From assembly GCA_945877525.1 (NCBI GenBank), contig CAMDVP010000002.1:1-40720 (forward strand): a stretch of DNA of 40,720 nucleotides. The letters run 5' to 3'. This stretch comes from an uncultured Clostridia bacterium. GTDB lineage: Bacteria > Bacillota > Clostridia > Christensenellales > Aristaeellaceae. The position numbers and the translations under genes are program-made. Shown here one piece after another: positions 1 to 8,426 of this stretch (position 1 is the first letter of the stretch; every line of letters begins with the position of its first letter). Below the pieces are notes generated by a model. It made no database searches. It worked only from the letters and a program-made list of their open reading frames with translations, and was not told where the DNA came from.

Positions 1-819
1 ACCTGCTTTGATCTTGCACAGGCTGCCACGGTTGCCTGTGCGCTGAGAATTGCTCCTGTGAGACGGTTCCTGTTCATCAGCACCGCCGACGTATATGGTT
101 ATCCACTCTCGCGCTTACCGATGGGAGAAGCTGATTCATGGCGTACGCCTAACGACGATTACGCAGAGAAGAAAAAAGCCATCGAAGCGTTTTACCGAGA
201 AGCGCTGGCTGGAACAACGGTGGGCTATACCATTATTCGTCCCGGATATTCCCTGGGAAAAACCTTCTGCATGGGTGCCTTTGGGCGTGACAGAGGAATC
301 CACATGATCGCACGAATCCGACAAGGTTTGCCTGTCTATTCCCCCGGTGACGGCACCACGCTTATTGATGCCGGTGCGGCCTATAATACTGGCAGGATGA
401 TTGCCCGCATCTGTGAGGATAATGGAACCATTGGAGAGGACTATAATTGTGCAAACAATCAGGCTATCACTTACGATGAGTACCTTCTTTCTTTTGGCGA
501 GGCTTTGGGAAAACCTGTGCATATTGTTCATATTCCAACGGATTTCATGTTTTCGCTGGGCCGTCGTGAGGTAGCAGAGAGTCCATTGGGCAGCCTGACA
601 CAGTTCCACCTGTACTTTTCCGTAGAGAAGTTCCGCCGCCGCTTTCCTGATTTTTGTTGGGAGTATTCTATCGCTGATGCAGTGCGGGATTATGCTGCTT
701 ATCAGGAATCCCTCGGCAATTTTAAGGCAGTTGACGAACTGCGCTTTGAAGATCGGATCATTCCCTTATGGCAGGGCGCCATGAAGGAACTGAAGATAAA
801 CATCAATGAAGCCATATAA
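1..819 (+). CDS. NAD-dependent epimerase/dehydratase, 5' end cut by window
   Basis: The frame is open from base 1, so the start and the N-terminal Rossmann GxxGxxG lie outside the window; the GTG at 58 is internal. Visible are a conserved STADVYG strand (the catalytic-Ser region of extended SDRs), a YAEKK segment giving the YxxxK pair, and an IIRPGYSLG stretch typical of NAD(P)-binding epimerase/dehydratases. The family carries out epimerisation, dehydration or reduction of nucleotide-linked or free sugars in the cytoplasm. The last codons overlap an upstream in-frame ATG of the aminotransferase, so the two genes are cotranscribed. Together with the aminotransferase and dehydrogenase it suggests oxidation and transamination of a sugar or cyclitol. 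The substrate cannot be told. Base composition is more AT-rich than the centre of the window. Confidence 0.85.
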   Translation, partial: TCFDLAQAATVACALRIAPVRRFLFISTADVYGYPLSRLPMGEADSWRTPNDDYAEKKKAIEAFYREALAGTTVGYTIIRPGYSLGKTFCMGAFGRDRGIHMIARIRQGLPVYSPGDGTTLIDAGAAYNTGRMIARICEDNGTIGEDYNCANNQAITYDEYLLSFGEALGKPVHIVHIPTDFMFSLGRREVAESPLGSLTQFHLYFSVEKFRRRFPDFCWEYSIADAVRDYAAYQESLGNFKAVDELRFEDRIIPLWQGAMKELKININEAI

Positions 820-832
820 AGGAGCGCAAAAA

Positions 833-2161
833 ATGACTAATCATTACGATTTATCCTCTGAACAGCGCAAAGAATACGCTCAGCATCTCATGCCCTGTCT
901 CAAACAACCGGGTGGACTGCCTCTCAAAGGTGGTCAAGGTATCTACCTGATTGATCTTTATGGAAAGAAGTATATGGATTTCACTTCAGAACAGTTTGTT
1001 TGCCTGCTCGGGTTTGGCAATCAGGAGGTTGCGGAGGCAATTTATGAGCAGGCGTTGACCATGCCTGTTGTGGCTCCTTTGCATCAGACAGATCTGCGCT
1101 TGCGGCTGTATCATAAACTGGCGTCTATTGCGCCAAAGAACCTTAACCGCATATCCTTCACGTTGGGCGGCGGTCTGGCCATAGAATCTGCAATGAAAAT
1201 CGCGCTAAAGAATGTGCCGGGTTCTCGTAACTTCGTCACGCTTTACGGAGGTTATCACGGAACCACATTTGGTACGGCAGATGGAACCTTCCTGACCAGT
1301 AGAGGAGGCGAACAAGAAATCGCCAATGAACACTTTTACCGCTTTGCAGGCAGCGCACAGCATCATTTTGTTCGTGTCGAGCGTCCTTACTGCTATCGCT
1401 GCCCCTTTGGAAAAGAAGCGGGGAAGTGTGGTTTGGAGTGTGCCCAGTCTCTTCAGAGAACACTTCAGTTTGGTGTGGCCGGTCCCGTGGCGGGTGTGAT
1501 TGTTGAACCCATCCAATCGGGTGGTGGCCAAATCCCTTTGCCGGCATCATATCTACGTCGTTTGCGTGAAATATGCACTGAAATGGGTACATTGCTGATT
1601 TTCGACGAAATACAGACGTTCGCTCGAACCGGCAGATTCTTCGCAGCGGAGTATTACGACGTAGAGCCGGACATTATAGCTTTTGCCAAGGGCGTAGGCG
1701 GTGGCATGCCCGTGGGCGGCATCATCATTCATGACCGTCTGACAGGCTTTGAAAACCTGATGGAAGATATGCAAACCTTCCAGAATAACCATCTGACCTA
1801 TGCTGCCGCACTAAAAACGCTGGAAATCATTGAGCGGGATGGTCTGCTTGAAAACGCGGAACGTGTCGGTTCATATATAACGCAACGGCTGCAGGCAATG
1901 CAGGATCAGTTTTCTTTTATCGGCGATGTACGCGGCCCCGGCCTTGCCATTGGTGTGGAACTGGTCAAAGACTGCACGAGCAAAGAACCCTTCGATGAAA
2001 AGCTTATGGGCAATATCTTTTCATGGTGTGAGCAGCATGGTCTGTTTCTTCAAATGGCGCATAACGTCATCAAACTTAAGCCGCCTATCATCATCACCAT
2101 GAAGCAGGCACAGGAAGCGATGGATATCCTGGAATCCTGCTTTCGGGAGGTCGTGATATGA
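833..2161 (+). CDS. Class III PLP-dependent aminotransferase
   Basis: A 442-residue fold-type I aminotransferase of the GABA/ornithine/acetylornithine group. It moves an amino group between an amine donor and a keto acid or keto-sugar using PLP. The cofactor signature is present: IFDEIQ with Asp258 (contacts the pyridine nitrogen) and FAKGVGGG with Lys286 (Schiff base). A cysteine-rich insert, PYCYRCPFG followed by CGLEC around residues 185-205, occurs in a subset of this family and may hold a metal or be structural. An ATG at 806 is in frame, but ATG 833 is preferred because AAAGGAG lies just before it at 819-825. The stop overlaps the next start as ATGA. Substrate unknown; the neighbours favour an amino- or keto-sugar route. 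Confidence 0.88.
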   Translation: MTNHYDLSSEQRKEYAQHLMPCLKQPGGLPLKGGQGIYLIDLYGKKYMDFTSEQFVCLLGFGNQEVAEAIYEQALTMPVVAPLHQTDLRLRLYHKLASIAPKNLNRISFTLGGGLAIESAMKIALKNVPGSRNFVTLYGGYHGTTFGTADGTFLTSRGGEQEIANEHFYRFAGSAQHHFVRVERPYCYRCPFGKEAGKCGLECAQSLQRTLQFGVAGPVAGVIVEPIQSGGGQIPLPASYLRRLREICTEMGTLLIFDEIQTFARTGRFFAAEYYDVEPDIIAFAKGVGGGMPVGGIIIHDRLTGFENLMEDMQTFQNNHLTYAAALKTLEIIERDGLLENAERVGSYITQRLQAMQDQFSFIGDVRGPGLAIGVELVKDCTSKEPFDEKLMGNIFSWCEQHGLFLQMAHNVIKLKPPIIITMKQAQEAMDILESCFREVVI

Positions 2162-3102
2162 AAGCCATTGTCAAGTATGGGGAAGCTCCGGGACAGGTGG
2201 ATTATCGTGAAATCCCGGAACCGCAGTGCGGCTATCGGGATGTAAAGATTGCTGTAAAGGCATGCGCGATTTGCGTAACAGATCTTCACATTATGGCTGG
2301 CACCTATCCTTGGCAAGTGGGTACACCATTGGGGCATGAATTTTGCGGTATCATAACAGAAGTAGGTGTGGGGGTGCGGCGTTTCAGGGTTGGTGATCGC
2401 GTAACTGCCTGCATGAATGGAGGATTTGCCCCTTTTGTGATTAAAGATGAGGACGACTGGGTATTCCATCTGCCTGATGAGCTTTCCTTTCAGGAGGGCG
2501 CGTTGCTTGAGCCTGCGGCGGCAGCGGTCAACAGCGTGGTAAATCGTTCGCATATTTTGCCAGGGGATCCGGTACTGATTGAGGGACCGGGTGTAATCGG
2601 ATTGCTGGCTTTGCAAGCCGCGAGGCTGCAGGGGGCACATGTGATCATTTCGGGCACGAATAAGGACGAGCAGCGACTATGTATGGCAAAAAAGCTCGGG
2701 GCCGAACGCACAGTTAATGTACAGCAGGAAGACCTGTACCAGGCGTGTAACGATTTCTCCAACGGAGCCGGAATGAGCACGGTATTGGAATGCTCAGGCA
2801 GTCAGGAGGCGCTGGATGCAGGTCTGCGGACATTATGCTACGATGGTCAGCTGACGCAAGTGGGAATCTTTGCAAAACAAGCAACCGTTGATTTGAGTGA
2901 GTTGGTATACAATAACCGAAAAATTATCGGCAGCATTGCCTACGACCGTGCAACCTGGGTACGTGTGATCGAACTGGTTAGAACCCATCAGCTCGATGTC
3001 AAGGCTCTTGTTTCGCATGTACTTCCTATTACCGAATGGGAAAAGGGGTTCGAGTTGGCGCGCCGCTGCATAGGATTCCGTGTTATTCTCATTCCGGAAT
3101 AA
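2158..3102 (+). CDS. Zinc-type medium-chain alcohol/polyol dehydrogenase, short form
   Basis: A 314-residue MDR-superfamily dehydrogenase related to sorbitol and threonine dehydrogenases, expected to oxidise a secondary alcohol with NAD(P). Catalytic zinc ligands are visible: Cys39 in CAICVTD, His60-Glu61 in GHEFCG, and a GALLEPAAAAV segment. The Rossmann motif is GPGVIG. It is about 30 residues shorter than usual because the structural-zinc loop with four cysteines, normally between GDRVT and GGFAEYV, is absent: here GDRVTACMNGGFAPF runs straight through. The reading frame is otherwise intact, so this looks like a natural loop loss rather than a broken gene. It is translationally coupled to the aminotransferase by ATGA and ends the operon. 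Confidence 0.85.
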   Translation: MKAIVKYGEAPGQVDYREIPEPQCGYRDVKIAVKACAICVTDLHIMAGTYPWQVGTPLGHEFCGIITEVGVGVRRFRVGDRVTACMNGGFAPFVIKDEDDWVFHLPDELSFQEGALLEPAAAAVNSVVNRSHILPGDPVLIEGPGVIGLLALQAARLQGAHVIISGTNKDEQRLCMAKKLGAERTVNVQQEDLYQACNDFSNGAGMSTVLECSGSQEALDAGLRTLCYDGQLTQVGIFAKQATVDLSELVYNNRKIIGSIAYDRATWVRVIELVRTHQLDVKALVSHVLPITEWEKGFELARRCIGFRVILIPE

Positions 3103-3666
3103 ATGGCTAATAATCCTCGAACGCTGTTACGTGATGATTTTGTTGTTAGGAGAGAGTGAAAACCACCGTTTTTGTCGTATGCGTGTCGGAATGTAGCTGG
3201 CGGGTTTTTGTGCACCTCAAAGCGCAAAAAACGAGCAATATCCGTATGCACTCAACGTATAGACAAACTATCATTGTTCGTATTGCCATGGAAGCATCTG
3301 CTTAAGCCACAGCAACCAACTGTTTTGATTCGTGTTGCAAGGGACGCAGTCATTGTGCATATGTCAGATGCAACCGTCAAGCCTTCCGGCGCTGACAGCA
3401 TCAGCCGATAGCAATCTGGCAGCAGAAAGTTCAAAATTCGGTAAGGCCGGATGCAAAGAATCTGATTGAATCAGACAGAGGCAAAACTCCTATGTCCGCG
3501 CCTCAATGGGCACAGGGGCCAGTGAGGGAAGAACTCTATTACGACGCAAGGAATGATTCGTTCCGCTGTATTCAAACTTATGCTGTCCGGCAATATGCCC
3601 CACATGTGTCCAATTGGCTTTATGGTCTGCTGCCGGGCATGCGAGTGCAAATGTCCTTTCCCCTGC
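3103..3666. other. Intergenic region, no recognised gene
   Basis: 564 bases between two convergent gene sets. A hairpin at 3204-3232 (GTTTTTGTGC pairing with GCGCAAAAAAC) could end transcription from the left operon, but the T-run after it is poor. A short perfect inverted repeat, TCTGATTGAATCAGA, lies at 3461-3475. Short open frames exist (for example 3492-3677, 61 codons) but none has a ribosome site and a recognisable family. Confidence 0.5.
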
Positions 3667-4512
3667 TTAGGCTTTGACAGAACCTTCCGCCAGCCCGGAA
3701 ACCACAAAATGCTTCTGGAATAACGCAAACAGGATAATCATGGGTATTTGTGCCAGAATCGATGCGGCGAAAATCCATTCCCAGCGGGTGGAATGCGCGC
3801 CTTTCAGCGATTGAATCATTACTGGCAAGGTGGTTTGGTTCTGAACACTGCCCAGAATGACCTTTGCGGAGAAGAACTCTTCCCAGGTGCCTTGCAGGCA
3901 AAAGATCGCCAACGTACCGATGGAGGGCAGCACCAAGGGAAGCATCACCCGGAAGAAGGTGGTCATATGGCCGCCGCCGTCAATTTTGACGGCATCCTCC
4001 AGATCCTTGGGCAGGGCCGCCATGTGCCCCCTCAGGAAGAAGGTGTTGCCGCAGATACCCGCCCCGACATACAGCAGAATCAGGCCTGCCTTGGTGCCAA
4101 TCAGGCCGTTGTTCGCACTGCCAATGCTCTGCAGCACCAGAAACTGGGGAATAATGCCCAGAAAGCCCGGAAGCATCAGGGTAAAAATATAAATGCGGAA
4201 CAGCAGCTCCCGCCCGAGAAAATCGATTCGTGCAAAGCCGTAGGCGCTCAGTGAAGCCACCAGCACCGTAAAGAAAGCTGTCAGAAGGGTGATGATCACA
4301 CTGTTCAGCGCTGCCCTGGGCAGGTCGGACTGGGAAAGAACATGCTCATAGGTGGCAAGACTGAGCTGCGAAGGAAAGAGATGGGGTGGATTGGGCAGGA
4401 CGTAACTGAATTCCTCAAAGGAATTGCAGATCATGAACCAGAACGGCAGAATAAAAATCAAAGCGCTCAGGCATAGCAGTGCCCAAAACATAACTTTTCC
4501 CATATACTTCAT
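3667..4512 (-). CDS. Sugar ABC transporter permease, MalG/UgpE type
   Basis: A 281-residue inner-membrane permease with six predicted membrane helices. The conserved EAA loop is visible as LPKDLEDAVKIDGGGHMTTF, the contact site for the ATPase. The C-terminus FVVSGLAEGSVKA is typical of MalG-like permeases. The protein would work with a MalF partner and a binding protein, and with a shared MsmK-like ATPase encoded elsewhere. Its start overlaps the MalF stop as ATGA, so it was the last gene of a binding protein-MalF-MalG operon. Its own frame is intact, but the two upstream partners are damaged, so the transporter is probably not functional unless the damage is a sequencing error. Confidence 0.85.
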   Translation of the reverse strand: MKYMGKVMFWALLCLSALIFILPFWFMICNSFEEFSYVLPNPPHLFPSQLSLATYEHVLSQSDLPRAALNSVIITLLTAFFTVLVASLSAYGFARIDFLGRELLFRIYIFTLMLPGFLGIIPQFLVLQSIGSANNGLIGTKAGLILLYVGAGICGNTFFLRGHMAALPKDLEDAVKIDGGGHMTTFFRVMLPLVLPSIGTLAIFCLQGTWEEFFSAKVILGSVQNQTTLPVMIQSLKGAHSTRWEWIFAASILAQIPMIILFALFQKHFVVSGLAEGSVKA

Positions 4513-5458
4513 TCGGCTTTGCCTCCTTCCGTGCGGAACACCCTATTCAGCACAAAGGTGGTCAACAGCACCAGCAGGGCTGTGATGATGCCGATGGCAG
4601 CGCCCTGCCCGAACTCAAACAGGTTGAAAGACTTGTCATACAAAAGATACTGCATCACGCTGGTGGTACCACGGGGATTACCGCTGGTGAGAATCATCAC
4701 CTGAATAAACACGCCGAAGGACCCGATAATCATGTTCACCAGCACATAAAAGGTGGTGCTCTTCAAAAACGGCACGGTGATGCGCCAGAACTGCTGCACC
4801 CGGTTGGCTCCGCCCAACATGCGGCTTCATACAGATCAATGGATATGCCCTGCAGGCCTGCCAGATAAATGACCATGGCCCAGCCGATGTTCTTCCAGAT
4901 ACTCAGAAGCCAGATCACCAGGTTGGCTGTCCAGGTGCGGTTCAGCCAGGAAACGTACTCTGGCAGAATATGAAAAATGTCCTTGAGAAGATAGTTGATC
5001 AATCCAGCGCCGCCGGCGTTGAACATGTAGGCAAACACGTTGCCCACAATAACCCAGCTGGTAATGACCGGCAGGTAAAAGCAGGTGCGGAAAAGCAGCT
5101 GGCTGCGCTTGAGGGAGTTGACCATCACCGCGAAAATCAGCCCGAAAAGCATGATGAAAGGCGTGGTAACCATCGCATAGAGGAAGTTGTTACGGATGGC
5201 CAACAGCGTCCGGTCACCCCGCTCGGCAAACAGCGCCACAAAATTGTCAAAACCAACCCAGGTCATGCTGCGCTGAACAATCTGGTAATTGGAAAAGCTG
5301 ATGCGGACATTGAACAGCATGGGGTAGAGGACGAACACACAGGCCAGCAGCACCCCGGGCAGAACAAAGGGGACTGCGGGGACCAGATTCCGTACACGCT
5401 TGCGCAGCAGCTTTTTTTCGTGCCGCAGCGAATCTTGCAGATTGTAGGCAGACAGCAT
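4509..5458 (-). pseudogene. Sugar ABC transporter permease, MalF/UgpA type, frameshifted
   Basis: The first part (5458 down to about 4818) encodes an N-terminal helix, periplasmic-side loops and the start of the EAA loop, ending IDLYEAA. The protein then continues in another frame as LGGANRVQQFWRITVPFLK to the stop at 4509. Adding one base after the GCA codon near 4818 restores the expected YEAAMLGGANRVQQFW sequence, giving a normal permease of about 316 residues. A single-base deletion is therefore the simplest explanation. The start at 5458 has a good AAAGGAG ten bases upstream. It overlaps MalG by ATGA. A sequencing error cannot be excluded from one sequence, but the truncated neighbour supports real decay. 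Confidence 0.8.
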
Positions 5459-5517
5459 GGCGGTTACGCTCCTTTACAGGCAGAAGGAAACAGAGGCACG
5501 GAACAGGGAAGGAAAAT

Positions 5518-5564
5518 CTCCCGGCTCACAATGCCTGTCCGGGTGGCAGGTTATGGGCCGGGAG
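5518..5564 (-). other. Intercistronic stem-loop between binding protein and permease
   Basis: CTCCCGGC at 5518-5525 pairs with GCCGGGAG at 5557-5564, with a smaller inner hairpin. There is no T-run, so it is more likely an mRNA-stabilising or processing hairpin after the binding-protein gene than a terminator. Such hairpins are common at this place in sugar ABC operons. Confidence 0.45.
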
Positions 5565-5580
5565 CATGCTTCAGGAAAAA

Positions 5581-5913
5581 TTACTTGGCCAGTTCCAGGT
5601 CGATTTCAGCCGCGTAGCTGGTCAGGGTAGACTGCACGTCCGCACCTTCGATGAAGATTTCGGTCATGGCGTCCTGCCAAAGCTGTTCCACAGTGGAAGC
5701 CTGAGGCGTGGGAATGCGGCTCTGAGCGCTTTCCAGCTGCTTCATGTACACGCTCCACTTTGAATCAGCCTGTACGGCCTTGCTGTCCACGCAGGACTTC
5801 AGGGTGGGAATGACGCCGACCTTCAGCAGCTCCAGCTGCACCTCTTCGCTGAGCATGAACTGCACAAACCGGAAAGCAGCGTCCTGCTTCTCGCTGCCGG
5901 AGAAGATCACGAT
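5581..5913 (-). pseudogene. Sugar-binding protein, C-terminal remnant
   Basis: About 110 residues match the C-terminus of family 1 extracellular solute-binding proteins: IFSGSEKQDAAFRFVQFML, then VGVIPTLKSC, and a final helix ending EIDLELAK. A complete protein has about 400-440 residues with a signal peptide. Upstream of the Ile-Val-Ile-Phe codons (about 5913) the reading frame stays open, but the sequence no longer resembles the family and no signal peptide or start follows. The gene therefore lost its 5' two-thirds by deletion or rearrangement. It sits directly before the frameshifted MalF gene. Confidence 0.75.
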
Positions 5914-6271
5914 GATATACAATCGTTTGCTTCTCAGCGGAAAGCTGCATGACAATCTGCACGCAGCGGATACAGAAGCACAATAGCTGCTGGATGAGAT
6001 GAATCCGTAAATGGCAGCAGAGGCAGGCGTCAATGGGAGATTGAAAGTAGCTGATCCGATGAGACGGGTGAGCATGATGTATACCATGAAGGCGAAGGTC
6101 AAGGAAATCATTTGGAATTTCTCTGCCAGGGCGAGGTGAGAATATATGAGCTGCCGCAAAACCGGAGGCATGGTTGTATGCGCTCCTCGTTCTCCAGGAT
6201 GCGGGCCGTGGCAATTGGTCAGCGACCCGCTTTTGGCCGGCTGCAAGGTGTTCATAATGGACAACCAGAGC
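5914..6271. other. Unassigned sequence upstream of the broken binding-protein gene
   Basis: 358 bases that fit neither the binding protein on the left nor the GH36 gene on the right. The minus-strand frame continuing from the binding-protein remnant includes a hydrophobic stretch around SLTFAFMVYIMLTRLIG, which could be a membrane-protein fragment or chance. No family was recognised. It likely marks the deletion or insertion scar that removed the 5' part of the binding-protein gene. Confidence 0.4.
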
Positions 6272-6332
6272 AATATAGTGCATTTTTTGTGGAAACGCAG
6301 GGCTTGTTTTCAACGGAAACGCATGCTATGCT
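6272..6332 (+). promoter_or_regulatory. Promoter and probable YesN operator of the GH36 gene
   Basis: The -35 element TTGTTT (6304-6309) and -10 element TATGCT (6327-6332) are separated by 17 bases. An AATATAGTGCATTT element lies upstream, with TATAGTGC at 6274-6281, exactly 53 bases from the first base of the -10. The same word occurs twice upstream of the transporter at 11509, the distal copy also 53 bases from its -10. The expected second half-site here (6296-6303, CGCAGGGC) is degenerate. Binding by the YesN-like regulator encoded next door is inferred. Confidence 0.65.
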
Positions 6333-6386
6333 ATCAACACAAGCCCTTGCGACAGACAACTGAACCCACCAAAGGAGGATTTCAAC

Positions 6387-8321
6387 ATGAAAGCAGTCTC
6401 TGGAACCCGAGGCCTGGAAATATCGCTGGAGGGCGTAACGCTGCGGGAAATTCGCTGTTTTGCGTCACTGGATCGATCCAGTCCCGCCGAACTGACTGTG
6501 GACAGCATGACCCATACGAAGGACAGAATCACGATTGATATGTCCCTGGAGAAGCGCGTGCGCCTGACCTGGACGCTGCAGGCTGAGGAACAGACTGTGC
6601 TGATGCATGTGCGGGCCAAAACGCTGCAGGAGGGCATTGGCGCGCTCAACACCTTTGCTGCAGAAGAAGCCCTGACGCTCTCCATTGGCGGTGTGGGTGA
6701 CGCACAGACCATGCTGGGAGAGACCCTGTTCTCTCCCTGGTGGTGCAAGCCGACCTTTCCCGCATCACTGGGGGAGGTGGAGGCAAATACCCAGATGCTG
6801 CTTTGCAGATTACCCGCGGCGCATCTGTTCCTGTTTCCCCAGGTGAGCGACAGCTTCCGGGCGGACTTTTCAGGACAAAACGGTGCGCTGGCCCTGCGTC
6901 TCAATCCTGGACTGGAGGGAACTGCCTGTCTGGAGGGTTATGCCTTGGCCCTGGGCGTGGCGGACGATCCGTTCAGGGCAATCAGCCAGACCTATGCCGC
7001 CTGCGCCCATGCGGGTAGCATGGTAACCCCCTGCCGCAGCGGGCGCAGCGAGCTGCCAGGGCTGGACGAGCTGGGATGGTGCAGCTGGGATGCGTTCTAC
7101 CATGACGTCAGCGCACATGGGGTGGAGGACAAACTGCGGGAGTTGCAGGACAAGCAGGTGCCGGTGGGATGGATTCTCATTGATGACGGCTGGAGCGAAA
7201 CCCGGAGCGAGCGGCTGGTGTCCTTCCATGAGGATCGGGAAAAATTTCCGGAAGGGCTGCGGGCGGTGGCGCAGGCGGCCCATGAGCGCTACGGCGTGCA
7301 ACGGGTGGGCGTGTGGCATGCCTTTACCGGCTACTGGAAGGGCGTGGATTCCGAGGGCGAAATAGCCCGGACAATGCCGGAGGCTCTTTCTGCCACCAGA
7401 AGCGGTTATCTTCTGCCGGGCTTTTCCATGGGGCAGGCATTCGCCTTCTATGACGCATGGCACAGCTATCTTCAGGCCCAGGGCATTGATTTTGTCAAGG
7501 TGGACAACCAGAGCAGCCTGATCCATTTTACCAGGCACAATGCTCCGCTCCGTGCCGTGCGCGATACGCATGACGCGCTGGAAAAGTCTGTGCGCCTGCA
7601 CTTTGCATCGCCCATGATCAACTGCATGGGTATGGGCAGTGAGACGGTTACCTCCCGGAGATATTCCCTCATTGCCCGTTCCAGTGATGATTTTGTGCCG
7701 CAGGTGGCCGGCAGCTTTGTAAAGCACATCATGCAGAACGGCTATAACGCCGTGTTCCAGGACGGGTTGACTGTCTGCGACTTTGACATGTGGTGGACGA
7801 TGCATCCCGATGCCGTGGCTCATGGCGTTCTTCGGGCCATCAGCGGCGGGCCGGTGTACATCAGTGATCCTGTTGGCAAAACAGATCCCGCACAGCTTCT
7901 CCCCCTGCTGGACGATGACGGGCATGTGATTCGCTGCGACCATGCTGCCCGGCCCGCGCCCTCCTGCCTGTATGAAAACGTGCCGGAGCAGTCGGGGGTG
8001 CTGCGCCTGACCAATTGCCTGGGCGACGGCTGCGTGACGGCGCTGTTCAACCTGACGGAGCAGGACAGGGTGTGGCGTTTCGCACGGGAGGATACGGAGT
8101 GCGCGCCGGACGCCGATTACCTGGCGCATCTGCATTTTGCGGGGGTTTACGCACCTCTGGACCATATGCCGGAGATTCGGCTGCCTGCGGGCGGTGTGGA
8201 AATTGTCAATCTTTACCCTGTGGAGCAGGGCGCCTGCCTTGTGGGTGATGAAAGCAAGTATATCGGCATCGGGCTGCGCAGAAGCAGGATGGAGGTTCGG
8301 AATATTCGCTGTGGAAAATAA
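6387..8321 (+). CDS. GH36-type alpha-galactosidase/raffinose-synthase-like enzyme
   Basis: A 644-residue cytoplasmic enzyme of the Sip1/raffinose-synthase branch of GH36. An N-terminal beta-sandwich (about 1-215) leads into a TIM barrel starting LGWCSWDAFYHDVS. The barrel carries ILIDDGWSE (Asp266-Asp267), the nucleophile in FVKVDNQSS (Asp373) and the probable acid/base in RSSDDF (Asp434-Asp435). These residues predict retaining cleavage or transfer of alpha-galactosides. There is no signal peptide, so substrate must be imported, presumably by the transporter at 11509-14876. The start is set by AAAGGAGGA ten bases upstream. It stands alone between its own promoter and that of the two-component system. 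Exact substrate unknown. Confidence 0.85.
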   Translation: MKAVSGTRGLEISLEGVTLREIRCFASLDRSSPAELTVDSMTHTKDRITIDMSLEKRVRLTWTLQAEEQTVLMHVRAKTLQEGIGALNTFAAEEALTLSIGGVGDAQTMLGETLFSPWWCKPTFPASLGEVEANTQMLLCRLPAAHLFLFPQVSDSFRADFSGQNGALALRLNPGLEGTACLEGYALALGVADDPFRAISQTYAACAHAGSMVTPCRSGRSELPGLDELGWCSWDAFYHDVSAHGVEDKLRELQDKQVPVGWILIDDGWSETRSERLVSFHEDREKFPEGLRAVAQAAHERYGVQRVGVWHAFTGYWKGVDSEGEIARTMPEALSATRSGYLLPGFSMGQAFAFYDAWHSYLQAQGIDFVKVDNQSSLIHFTRHNAPLRAVRDTHDALEKSVRLHFASPMINCMGMGSETVTSRRYSLIARSSDDFVPQVAGSFVKHIMQNGYNAVFQDGLTVCDFDMWWTMHPDAVAHGVLRAISGGPVYISDPVGKTDPAQLLPLLDDDGHVIRCDHAARPAPSCLYENVPEQSGVLRLTNCLGDGCVTALFNLTEQDRVWRFAREDTECAPDADYLAHLHFAGVYAPLDHMPEIRLPAGGVEIVNLYPVEQGACLVGDESKYIGIGLRRSRMEVRNIRCGK

Positions 8322-8340
8322 TGAAACATCTTGAATCTGC

Positions 8341-8369
8341 TTGACAAGAAAAAGCCGTTCATCTATCAT
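8341..8369 (+). promoter_or_regulatory. Sigma-A promoter of the two-component system
   Basis: A perfect -35 TTGACA (8341-8346) and a -10 TATCAT (8364-8369) separated by 17 bases, shortly after the GH36 stop. It should give constitutive expression of the regulator and sensor, in contrast to the weak -35 sites of the promoters they seem to control. Confidence 0.75.
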
Positions 8370-8426
8370 GAGGGCAGATGATGAGGAAGCAGCCCCTGGC
8401 AATCTGTGTGCTTGGAGGAGATGAAG

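Noticed and set aside
3492-3677. Short frame with a YYDARNDSFRC stretch resembling part of some transposases
   Set aside because: Too short, no flanking inverted repeats, no DDE motif, and no ribosome site; the resemblance is not enough.
5914-6273. Continuation of the binding-protein frame as a membrane-like peptide
   Set aside because: Hydrophobic but matches no family, and no start with ribosome site was found; treated as unassigned.
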